A DNA stretch of 64,000 bases from Lomentospora prolificans. Its lineage: Eukaryota; Ascomycota; Sordariomycetes; Microascales; Microascaceae. The notes beneath the pieces are model-generated. The model had not been told where the DNA came from. It did not search any database and was given only the letters and a program-made list of their open reading frames with translations. Of the stretch, positions 27,101-37,513 are shown piece by piece. Every line of letters begins with the position of its first letter. Positions within the stretch are counted from its first letter, which is position 1. Location: NCBI GenBank assembly GCA_029532625.1, contig JARFXM010000001.1, positions 1,116,001 to 1,180,000 of the forward strand, given 5' to 3'. The position numbers and the translations under genes are program-made.

Positions 27101-27567
27101 ACAAAAATCTGAAAATAAAAACGCTATAAGATATAGATAAACCCTCTTAGAGGATTTCCCCGAAAGGCAAGAGCCTTTAATAAATAAGGAATCCTAAATA
27201 ATATATAAATATTATTAATAACTACTATAGCTACTAAAAGGTTATAAGGGGGGAAAAGCTATCTTAGATATATAAAGACCTAATAAATCTATCAACCTTT
27301 AGAGAATAGAAATTTTTTAAGATTAAGAATTAAATATCTATAAAATTAAATAAATCTTATAATATTTCAATAAATAACTAGGAAATAACCTAAAGATTAC
27401 TTAAAGCTAATTTTAAATAAATAACATTAAAAACTATTTATCCTACTTTTTATTCTTTTTCCTACTAGACTTTTTAATAAAGAAAAGTATTATATAAAAA
27501 TACTTAAACTAGAAACTAGTTAAGAGTTCTTAAGGGGTAATTATAAAGGGATTCTTCTATTAAAAAT
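21126..27567. mobile_element. Internal region of R5-flanked element, degraded
   Basis: 6.4 kb of extremely AT-rich DNA between two same-orientation R5 repeats, the size of a gypsy or copia internal region. I found no clear polymerase block in it by eye, so the class is undetermined. No open frame of 60 or more codons survives. CpA and TpG are present at moderate levels, while total G+C is very low. Confidence 0.45.
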
Positions 27568-27983
27568 CTAACTATACTTTATAAAGCTAATAACTAAGAG
27601 CTAACTCTTTCTAATCCCTAAATACTCCTTTATTATAGTAGGAATAAGGGGATTTCTACTAAAGATACTCTTAAGACTAGAATAAAAAGCTAGTTAGTTA
27701 TAAGATTTTATCATTTAAACCCCTACCAAGACTTTATACTTTAAATCCTTAGGGGGCTAGAGTTAATATAAAGTTAGTCTAGAGTTTGTTAGGAGTAAAG
27801 GCTAGAATAGAAATATAAAAAAGAAGTTAGTTAAAAAGTCTTAGAAGGAAAAAAGTTTTTTTAAGCTAAAATAGTTTATCCTATAATTCTATAAACTTAC
27901 ATAGTGAATACTTTTCAATCTAATTCTATAATCTCTATATCTTTTTACTTAAGAGTGACCCTATTATATTCCTTATATATTAC
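27568..27983. repeat. LTR-like repeat R5, right copy
   Basis: The second copy of the repeat at 20,738-21,125, with the same landmarks and order (GAGCTAACTC, AATACTCCTTTATTATA, GGGGATTTCTACTAAA, GTTAATATAAAGTTAG). It carries slightly more G+C than the left copy. Confidence 0.75.
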
Positions 27984-29539
27984 CTAGTAACTAATTAAAA
28001 GTATAAGTTAGGGATAAAGCGAGCAGGAAGGAGTGATAGTAAAACTAGTAGTTTTGGTGCTATGATAGCTAGGATTAATAATAATTCTATTTATAGCTTT
28101 AAAGATTATGCTCTTACTTAATTAATTAGTAATAAAAAGAGCATAAATAAGTTAGAACCTTTAAAAAAAGAGCTTACTTATATAGATATAATAACTATTG
28201 AAGTATATACTAAAACTATAAAAGTAGAAAGGGACCTAGCAAAATATAAGGCCTATATAACTAGAATATTAGCTATATATAGATATAAGTAAGACTATAG
28301 ATAATATTAATAAAATCTATGAATACTAAATAACTGTAAATAATAGAATCAAAAAAAACAGAGAATAGAAAAAGCTTTAAAAATACTTCCAGGAAAGTAT
28401 AGTAAAACTATAAATAGATAAATTATGATATTTTAAAAACTAAAGTTTGAATATTATAAGCTCTAGTGAAGTAAAATATTTAAAAGTATTAGTTATAATC
28501 TAGGAATAAATATATAATACCTAAATCAATAGTAGAATATTAAGAAACTTTATTTTACAAGATATAATAAATAAACTATAATTTCTATAAAAGTATAAAA
28601 AATAACTATACTTATTAAATAACTATAAATATAAATTTATTCATATATATATATATAAGGTATAATAAATATAAAACTATATGATTTAATCTTATAATCT
28701 AATACTAACCTAATAAAATAACTCGTAATATTATAGAATTCAATTATCCTACTATAATTAAAATACTAGAATTAAGAACTAAAAATTTAAGAATAAATTA
28801 TATTATTAACTAACTTGCTTAGACTAGGATTTAATAAAAAATTATTAATGACTTAATCTCTAGAAAGTATCAATTAAAATAGTATATACTAAATAAACTA
28901 AGAGTTTTTTCAGTAATAGTATATATTAAAAACTTACTATTAAAGATTTTAAATATTTATTAAAAAAGAAGAAATACATAGAGATTAGAATAATATATTA
29001 TATAATAAATATAATAATTATATTAGTTTAAAAAAAGATAATATAGACTTATTACTATAAAATTATTAGTATAGTAAAATATTAATAAAAACAATTAAAA
29101 GTGGAACCTTTAGAATATAATAAATAAAATTATAAGACTTTCTTAAAACTAGGAATCTAAGTTTATATTAATATATAACCTAAATAAAAACTTATTAAAG
29201 GAATTTTAAGATTATATCTAAGAAAATATTAGAAAAGAAGTTTATTAGACTTTCGATATTATTAATAGAATACCTTATCTTTTGTATTTTGAATAAGAAT
29301 AGAAGACTATATATATATATATATATATTACTAGTAGTTTAATATAAATATTATTAAGAATTAATCCCTACTATTATTTATTAAATTTGAAATTATAAGA
29401 TAAATTATAAAAAATATATAATTTTATTTAAGTTAAAAGAAGATAAATAAAAGATAATATTTTACTCTAGATATAAATATTTTAAATACCGTACTAGTAA
29501 TCTTCAAAATAATAAATTATATTTCATAAGAATATTTAG

Positions 29540-30910
29540 ACTAGTTTATAATAATTTACTTTAGATAATATTTTTATCTTCTTAGAAATCTTTGAAGAAT
29601 ATAGAGAATATATTTAAAATACTATAGAAACCCCAAAACACTAAACTACTTATAGAATTAAAAAAGACGTATTTTTATATATGAAAAGTGGACTTCCTTA
29701 GATATATATTTTAGCTAAAAGAAATTAAAAGAAAGAAATTAAAGGTTAAGGTAGTACTTAACTAGTTAATATTTTAGATAATTATCAAAATATAAAGATT
29801 CCTAGGATTTATTAACTTCTATAAAAAGTTCCTAAAAGATTGTAGTAAAAAGGTATAACCTCTTATAGAACTTATAAGAAATAAAAGTATTTTTTTAAAT
29901 AAAGACTAGAATAATAATAAGCTTTTCAAAAAGTAAAATAAAATATTTATAAATAACTAGTACTATATAAAAAAATATTCTATTAAATTTTTAAAGTTAA
30001 AACTAATATATCAAGTTATACTCTAAAAGTATAACTTGAATAATAAAATAAGTAAAAATAATATATCTAATTACTTTTATATTTAAAAAGCTAAGTAGAC
30101 TTATACTATTATATAAAATCCTAGATAAAGAACTTACAATAATTATTAAAACTTTTAGAAAATAGAAATACTATTCTATGAATACTAGATATCTAATTAT
30201 TATCTTTTTAGATTACAAGAATCTTATAAGGTTTATAATTATTAAAGAGTTTAATAAAAGATAAATATAAAGGGACAGGGCTTAAAGTGAAGCTACGCTT
30301 TTATATGCATATACCTATATACTTACATAGAAGTAGATGAAATCCACTAATTTCCTCTTAAATATCCCTACCTACATATCTACAGCCTATAATAGGCCAC
30401 CAGACTATATTTTCACCTACTGTATAGGTGATGATCATTATATTACAGACCTATTATCATTAATAAAGAATAAACCAGCTCCTGAAGCCAGGAAATTCAC
30501 TAGATCTAAATCTAATTGAATATACCTAGGCCTATATAAAAAGGTAGTTATATAAATAATATTAATAAATAAAGGTAGAACTAACTTCTACCTAGATATA
30601 GCTATAGGAAGAATTACTAATAGAGGGGATGTAGATATATATCAAATAGGTATCTATCTATATCTAGTAAATTTTCAAACTAAAGAGTAGAAATGAATAT
30701 AAGGAGGGAAGAAACTTACCTAAGAGTAGTTCTAAATAGGACATTAGGATGTATTGATTTTGTCTCTTTAAAAGCGTGGCTTAACTTCTAGCCCTATCCC
30801 TTAGTATAATAAGTTAAATTACCTTTAAAATATAATTCTCAAATTATATATATTAAAAAGAAAGAAAATAGAAGGGCTAATATACTTAGCTAATCATTAG
30901 ATTACTTCTA
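29540..30910 (+). pseudogene. Gypsy reverse transcriptase/RNase H, broken by an inserted element
   Basis: The clearest pol fragment in the window. In order there is a DNIFIFLEIF block, a KKDVFLYM block, an FYKKFLKDCSKKV block, a PLIELIRNKSIFL block, FLDYKNLIRF, then IIKEFNKR. Next comes the inserted element at 30,269-30,802, and RNase H continues as LPLKYNSQIIYIKKKENR. Removing the insertion with one copy of its 5-base duplication keeps the frame, which supports the insertion boundaries. Stops from C-to-T and G-to-A changes make it non-functional. Confidence 0.75.
30269..30802. mobile_element. 534-bp inverted-repeat (MITE-like) DNA element
   Basis: The ends are inverted repeats of about 34 bases with about 28 matches: the left reads AAGGGACAGGGCTTAAAG, and the right, reverse-complemented, reads AAGGGATAGGGCTAGAAG. 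Both continue to an ACGCTTTTA. The flanks are AATAT (30,264-30,268) and AGTAT (30,803-30,807), a likely 5-base duplication with one mutated base. It interrupts the RNase H domain of a dead gypsy element. Unlike its surroundings it keeps many CpA and TpG. The 60-codon frame at 30,337-30,519 resembles nothing I know and need not be real. With no transposase, it is best called a non-autonomous DNA transposon; the superfamily is undetermined. Confidence 0.75.
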
Positions 30911-32684
30911 GAAAGTATTGAAAGAAATTAGTATAATATTCGATTATAATAAAGAAATTTATAATAATTAGGAATAAACTATTAATTTAATATTATGAAT
31001 AGAATAATAAAAGAAATTAAAGTTAAAACTATATAATGAAAGAATAGAATAGAATAAATATAAAGTAAATATACTAATAATTCTAGAATTATCCAGGGTT
31101 ATATAAATAGTATATAAATTGCTACTTAGTAGATACTTTAGAATTATAAAAGTCGTTAAAAAGATATTTAAAAGATACTTTATCGTATAAATAAAAAGTT
31201 TTCATAAAAGAAGTACTTATAGAATATATATTATATATAAAAAAAACTAATAATATAAATTATAAGAATTATTAAAATTAATATGAGTATTTAAAGTACT
31301 ATAGTAGAAAATTATAATAAATTTTATTATTAAACTATTAAATTTAAAAAAACTTTATAATAAGAATTAAGTATAAGAGTATTATAATAACTATAAACTA
31401 ACTAATAAAGTATATTTACTTTATTTTATATAATAAGATTATAACTTTTAAAAAATAATAATAATAAAAGATATATTTTTACTCTATACTTCTAGTAAAG
31501 TTTATTAAATAAACTAAATATTAAATATAAACTATTTATAATTTATTATTTTAAAATATAATAATAACTTAAGTAAATTAATTAAATACTAAAAATATAC
31601 CTATACTAGATTAGCTAAAAATAAAATAATTAGAAAATACTACTAGTTTAACTTAATTTATATATAATATAAATATATTGGAAATTTTAAGAATATTATT
31701 ATCCTATATAAACTATAAAATATAACCTAAAATGGGATTTAAACTTATTAGAATAAAATATAAATAGAATAAGTAATTATCTAATTCGATAAAATAAAAC
31801 AAATCTATAAGTAATTTATAAAAAAGTTTCAATTTATTAAATAAAGAATCAAGTACTATATAAATAAGAAAAAGATTAAAAGAATAATTTTAAAGAGAAG
31901 AATAAATTTTATATATTTTTTAAAAAATTAAAAATAAAGAACTTATAAGTTGAAACTAAATAATATAATAATAAATTATAGAAAATTTACATTATTATTA
32001 AAAAAAGATCTTAGAAGTTAATTATAAACTATAACTTCTAGAAATAATAAAAATAAATCTAGTATTCTATACATTATTACTTGAATTAATATATAAAGAT
32101 ATACTTATAAAAGAATTTATTAAAATGATTATAATAAAAAATAAATATTAAATTAAAAAGATTATTAAATTTATAATTAATAATAGAAAAGTTAAATCCT
32201 TAAGTTAATAGAAAGGATATAATTATAATAAGATATATAAGAATCTATTAAAAATCTAATAAAAAGCTAGTAATTCCTTATTATATATTAATAGAAGAAT
32301 CTATTAAAACTTTAAGATCTAATAATAGTTAAAGTTGAAGCTAATAGTATCTTAGTTAAGGATACTAAAAGTACTAAGAGATTATATATCCTTAACTATT
32401 AGATCTCTATTATAACTATAGAATCTTATCTTTTTTATTAACTATATTATAATAATAGAGCTTATTATTCTACTCCTTAAAAAGCTTTTTTTAATAATAG
32501 AGAGTGGTAATATTTACTATAATTTCAAAGAGCTAGTCTTTAGACTTTTCTAGGGCCCTACTTACTTTCTTAGCCTTAGCTATATTATAGGATACTATAA
32601 AAAGTTAAGGTAGTAAATAAAAAAAAAGGAGAATAAGAGTATTTATAAGAAAAGACTACCAAAGAATTATTATACGATTATTTC

Positions 32685-32952
32685 TGTTATGCTATACCAT
32701 GTAAGCAAGCATGGGCACACCCTGGCAGAACTTCAGCAGTAAGTAAGCAATACTAGAGGTCAATTGCAAGGAATATATAAAGGAAGTAAGGAACCACAAT
32801 CTTGATAGAAAGAATAAGACTATTTTCCTATTATAAGAGACCACCTACCTATATGCTAACAGACTATATAGAGGTGAACTTATGTGAAAATAGTAACTAT
32901 AATGATTCTGTGAATAGTATTATAGACCCCTTACTGACTTACTTGCTGGCAG
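32685..32952 (+). repeat. R3 LTR fragment, 3' end missing
   Basis: Starts TGTTATGCTATACCATG, like the intact R3 LTRs, and follows them through GGAATATATAAAGGAAG and TATATAGAGGTGAACTTATG to CTTGCTGGCAG, then stops about 35 bases before the LTR end. It is one of the least mutated R3 copies. Confidence 0.8.
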
Positions 32953-33093
32953 TTGAAGTTAGATATTAAGAAGAATTTAGTACTATATAGTATACTTTTT
33001 CAAATAATAATAATTATTATATAGTATATTAAGATTATTATTAGATAAAGAAATATATTAATGAGCTTTTTAGTCTCTTATTTCTTTTGGAAA

Positions 33094-33705
33094 GATTATA
33101 TAAAAGGATATTTTATTATATAGTCTAATATATTATTAGTATTATAAAGAAATAAGAATGGAAGTTAGATTAACTAGGAAAAGAACTAATAAGTTAAAAC
33201 TAATATAGATTAAAGATAAAAGTCTTTAAAGATAAAAGGGGAGAAGCTATTATATTATAAGCTAATATAACCTCTTATACTAACTAAGTAGATATAGTAG
33301 AAAGGGTAGACTCCAGTATAACCTAGATAGATATAGATTAAATAGTATAACCTAGACTAATTAGGAAAAAGACTTAGATATAAAATAGATAGTATAATCT
33401 AAGTTAATTAGTAGAGGTTTATATTAAATATAAAAGTGGTTTTTTGAAAGACTATACTCTAAGGATATATGATCTAATAGAGGATTATACTAAGGGAAAT
33501 TATATTCATAGTCTCTACTATTATATATCTTAGTTATCTCTTAATCTTTCTTGTAGTTAATTTAAGTTATTTCATAAACTATACTTGAATATATATTATA
33601 AAATCTTCTTATTACTGTCTAACTACCTTACTTATCTATTTATAGGCCTAACTATTCTAACCCTAAGGAGGGTAACCTAAATATATGGTATTGGAATATT
33701 ATATA
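33094..33705. repeat. Dispersed LTR-like repeat R1, copy b
   Basis: Partner of 6,061-6,700, with the same landmarks in order. In this copy too an R3 fragment lies next to R1, but here R3 precedes it (32,685-32,952), whereas it follows R1 in copy a. Confidence 0.75.
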
Positions 33706-33721
33706 TTATAAAATAGTTATA

Positions 33722-33974
33722 GAAGGAGAGAAGGAAAGAAAGAAAGAAGTAGAGAGTATAAGAGGCTATATCTCTATAGTATTCCTATAGGAATTATATA
33801 GGGATTTTAGTAGGGATTACATAGAGATTTATAGGGGGTATACTATATAGGGCATACAGTATACTACTATATAGTTTAGTAGTGTACTACTATATAGTTG
33901 TGGTTGCTTTACTAGGAGTTCGCTGGGTGTTAGAATTACTGATACTTATCTTCCAGGGTCTAACCTGTTACACA
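33722..33974. repeat. Repeat R2, copy D, at the composition boundary
   Basis: Begins with a GGAAAGAAAGAAAG purine tract and ends in TCTAACCTGTTACA, matching the ends of copies A to C. From about 33,895 onward the sequence has normal CpA, CpG and TpG content, so the change from RIP-mutated to ordinary DNA falls inside this repeat. Confidence 0.7.
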
Positions 33975-33975
33975 A

Positions 33976-35939
33976 ATCATACTATATAGCTTTAGCTCTT
34001 CTGCCTCAGCTCTTTTAACCCTGCAATCACTTTTCACTGTTTTACTTTCAATCATCATGACATCCAAGGAGTACATAGTGTAATGTAGGTTGGCCATGAT
34101 GATAACCCTTCCCAGATGGCACCACATCACATGATTTGCATGGCTCAAAGACTGACTTGAGGCTTTCACTATGTGATATATCAGCCCTCTTCGCTCTATT
34201 CGCATCTACATGTTGATCAGCATCGCAGCACCTGCATAGGCTGTCAGAGAACTATTTGTTGCAAAAGATGATGGTAATGATGGCAGCTACAGGAGCTAGC
34301 AATTTGCATGAATACAAAAACAATGTAAAACAATGTAAGTTAGTAAGACTTGGCAGGATGCGAGAGTTCAAATGAATTCTGCGCGTCATGGACTGATCAT
34401 TGCTAAGTTTCTGGGCTAATATTACTCTATTTTCCACATGCCAATCAAACTCACGCCTGGTTGTGGGTTACTATTGACGGGTCAACCATCGGATTGGAAC
34501 CCTTTGTTGAAGAATATATGGAATCCAGTGTCATGGTACTATTATAGGGGCTTCCCGAACAGTATTAATAAATTAAGGCGTACAGCGCTGATCTGTGTCC
34601 CTGCATCTGATCTTTATTATCCCCGTCCCGCCGCGCGAATTCCCACAACGGCTTCTAGACTTATGCCTTCTAGACGAACCCTACGTTCTGGTTCTATGGT
34701 GTACATTTGTCCCAAGTCAGAAGATACTTTGTCTCCAGCCATCAACAAACTTCGACGCCCCAGTCTATTGCTGGTGCGCTCTGGCTTCTGCAAGGCTCCC
34801 CATCCTGCTGGTGCAAGCAGCAAAGCCTCGGCCGGGAGACAACATCCCGACGGATGACTGGACCACACGCACGCGTGGATCCGCTCGCTCATCAAGTCCT
34901 CCTATGTAAGGCAGAATCAGGCCCAAGGTCTCAATGCGCGTCTTGCCCACGACATAAGTCGCTGAAGAGGGTTTGAGACCGCTAGACAAAGTTTTAGCTT
35001 CTGGAGGATGAATGGCACTGTTTGATTCAAGGGCCTAAGGCAGGATTATACCGACATAACGATCCTAATTCTCGAACATTGATCAACTAGGGGCTATTCT
35101 TAGCTCCGTAGCCCTAAGCCCCTCTGAACCACTCTACATAGTATTATGTTGTTAGCGTCATTGGTGCAGGAAATGGCGGTACCGGCACACCACAACGGGC
35201 TAACCATACATATAACAGCTGGCAATGAATGCACCCTTTTCGCGCCACTTTGCTGCTTCAAGTCACAAGAACCGGGCCGACTCTGCCAACTGACGGTGGC
35301 TTTCCATGAAGAAAGGGGCAGTCAGAGTCTTTCTATACACTGACCCTCACTACTTGTAGGATGCGGCGGACCTGCGACAAATATCTGCCGATAGGACAGT
35401 AGAGGTTCGGATGATTCTCCGGTCGATGCATCGGCGGCGTGGATGCATCCATTTGATCCTACCTTGGCGGGCCGTGTCGCTACTGCTGGCGCAGCAAACA
35501 AAGCCCCGTACCAAAGACCCTCCCGTTCTGTACGAGTTAGATAAATCACTCTGATCGTTGATCGTACAGGCCTAATTATGGTACTCGCCACTCATGTTGC
35601 ATCCATCTGCTGACGTGAGACCCCCCACTCTCGGCACCGAATCCTCCTCTTATTATACGCTCAGTCCCGAGAACCTGTATTGGAAAAGTCGACCGGTCCC
35701 CTCTGCAGATGAATAATACCAATCCTTCCTGTTAGCCTTGTAGATGGCGAGCCAATTCTGAATTCTCGGCATGCAAACCTCGAATCGTAGATTTAACGAT
35801 GGTGCCAGACGTCCCCAATATGCATTAGGCACCCACGTAGGTGATTGTCTCATCCCATCTATTAAACTGTTCATAACCCTCTCGCGACCCTATCAGCCTG
35901 AGATTTTGAGGAAGCTATGTGAAAGTACACTGGCGAACC
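33976..35939. other. Ordinary-composition intergenic region, no convincing gene
   Basis: About 2 kb with normal base composition and several overlapping small open frames on both strands (for example 34,438-34,857 plus and 34,617-34,895 minus). None has a recognisable domain, and several overlap one another in the same place. It may hold decayed gene sequence and the promoter of the bZIP gene that starts at 35,940. Confidence 0.55.
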
Positions 35940-37513
35940 ATGTCTCCTCCCATCGAGAGCGATACAGCGACGAGTAGCCAGAGAAACAGAGAAGTGAGCA
36001 CTGTAGCTGGCGTCTACTGCAGTCGTCGCGCATCCGACTCAGGCGTTACGACAAGAAGGAGAGGCAAAGATGCTTTCGGCAAGAAGGCCTATGGTACGTG
36101 CAAAACATCATCGTATTGTCTCGGTTAACACAAGAGACCTCAAGCGGTTAACAGTACCTCGTGTCCAGGTCAGCGTTCAAAGGCCAAGCTTCAAAAACTA
36201 CAGGAGAAAGTAAAGGTCCACCAGCAATTCGTAGAAGAATCGGCCAAAAACCAGCTAGGCAGTACGGCTCTGCCACCGACTGCCGCCGCTACACCACCGA
36301 GCTCAATGTTCCCAGCGTCAGAGGTGCCAAATGATCCCAGCTTGGCTCTTGACTTCATGAGTAGGCCAACCATATAAGCTACAAAGTATGCGATAGTATG
36401 CGATAGTATACTTACTTTTCCGCTTTAGCACCACCAGGGGACTTAGATACCGATTGTACGCCCTATACGACTCGAGCCCTGGACCAAGGTGCCTTTCTCA
36501 ACCCGCTTCAACCACCTGCAACATTCGCACACGCCACACCCTTCGACTCGTGGAACACATTTCACGGCTCATACGACTCGCAAAAACCCCTAACCCCAGA
36601 GCCATCATGTCCAGCTTCCGGTATGCTCATGGGAGTCTCAATAGATGGCCCATTCTGTTCGGCACAGAGTCTGCGAGACTTACACGCCGACAGGGGGGCG
36701 TGGGAACCACTCACTCCAGAACCAGCTACAGTGGTGCAAGGAGACAGTCGGCGACATGTCGATACGCCTGTCTCGCTTCAGGGCCGTGTCCGTCATGTCA
36801 TGGAGCAGGCCGCAGTTGTGGGCTTTGAAACTTTAGATGAGGCCATCGCAGCATACTACACGGAAACGTTTGAAGATGTGCCTTCGCTCTACCAGGAGCA
36901 GAGGCTGAGTCGCAACCGGCGGCTGCCGCGACTTTTAAACACCCTTCACAGCGCCTCAAATGGCTGGAGTGAATGGGAGAGGAGAGGGTTTCAGGAGCAA
37001 CTTACTCTAGGCGCCGAAAAAGTCCTCATTCAAGAGCTGAACACATTTATAACGCAGCAGCGAGTAGGCGCCGACGGCAACAAGTCCGCCAACGCCGATA
37101 TGAGAGACACCAGCATTGGGAGCACGGAAGACGTGATGATGAGGACGCTCAAAGCCCAAAATGATGTAAGTGCTACATTCGATCCCATGCGAACCCTCTC
37201 TAGCCACGGTGACAGCCGCCAGAGACAGTCGACTAGCCATAGAAGCTTGCCACTAATCGGACTGGGTTTCACAGCTTCCGAACCTTTGGGCTTTGACAAC
37301 AGCTCTATTAGCAGGGACCGACCCGTTCGGGCAAGAAAATCGCTCGGACACCGTTCTAGCAATCATCGAAACTCTATGCCATGGCCAAGGAAGCAGTCTC
37401 AAAGGATGCCAGGACCGATCGTGACTATTATAAAGCGGGTCATGGAGGTGAAACAATGTTCTGCGCACATTCTGAACGACCCGGCTGAAGAGTCTCCCTA
37501 TTTCGTCCGCTAG
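35940..37513 (+). CDS. Probable bZIP transcription factor, four-exon model
   Basis: I recognise a fungal basic leucine-zipper regulator, which would act in the nucleus on DNA. Proposed exons are 35,940-35,993, 36,062-36,097, 36,174-36,360 and 36,429-37,513, giving 453 residues. Exon 1 ends in SQRNRE and exon 2 reads RQRCFRQ, together forming a basic region of the N-R-x-x-Q-R-x-F-R type near residues 14-25. Exon 3 supplies a zipper-like AKLQKLQEKVKVHQQF. Exon 4 carries a region seen in many fungal bZIP proteins, with ETLDEAIAAYYTETF, RLSRNRRLPRLL and GWSEWERRGFQEQL at about residues 225-300. The third intron (36,361-36,428) is well supported because it restores one long frame. The first two junctions are not: introns 35,994-36,061 and 36,098-36,173 keep the frame, but their splice signals are weak, and the stronger donor GTACGT at 36,094 breaks it. 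ATG 35,940 is chosen for its ACC context. It is convergent with the synthetase gene and 3.5 kb from it, so it is a candidate pathway regulator. A recent pseudogene is possible. Confidence 0.6.

Larger units (their letters stand above)
28100..32300 (+). mobile_element. Ty3/gypsy element relic, plus strand
   Basis: Reading the plus strand through stops gives pol domains in the normal Ty3/gypsy order. Reverse transcriptase with DNIFIFLEIFEEYREYI (a YxDDIxIxS equivalent) is at about 29,540-29,700. The NFYKKFLKDCS-type segment and RNase H with FLDYKNLIRF (TDHKNL equivalent) run to 30,263. RNase H resumes after an inserted element at about 30,815-30,910 with IKKKENRRANILS. Integrase is near 31,130-31,370, with a KIIINFIIKLL segment equivalent to the PWxSIxMDFIxxLP block. 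The gag region presumably starts near 28,100. The element is dead, with frequent TAA and TAG from RIP-type mutation. Confidence 0.75.

Noticed and set aside
30337..30519. 60-codon plus-strand open frame
   Set aside because: Lies wholly inside the 534-base inverted-repeat element and resembles no transposase or other family that I know.
6061..33705. R1 repeats as the two LTRs of one 27-kb element
   Set aside because: Several unrelated elements in both orientations lie between them, and the R3 fragment beside them differs in order, so solo LTRs are more likely.
34438..34989. Overlapping frames on both strands with faint HET-domain resemblance (RLLDL, YCW segments)
   Set aside because: The matching fragments are in different frames and strands, and the diagnostic HET motifs are not present in order.
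35919..36128. Single-exon reading of the bZIP start (MKVHWRT...)
   Set aside because: It reads through without the basic-region residues. The ATG at 35,940 has a better context, and splicing gives a coherent bZIP basic region.
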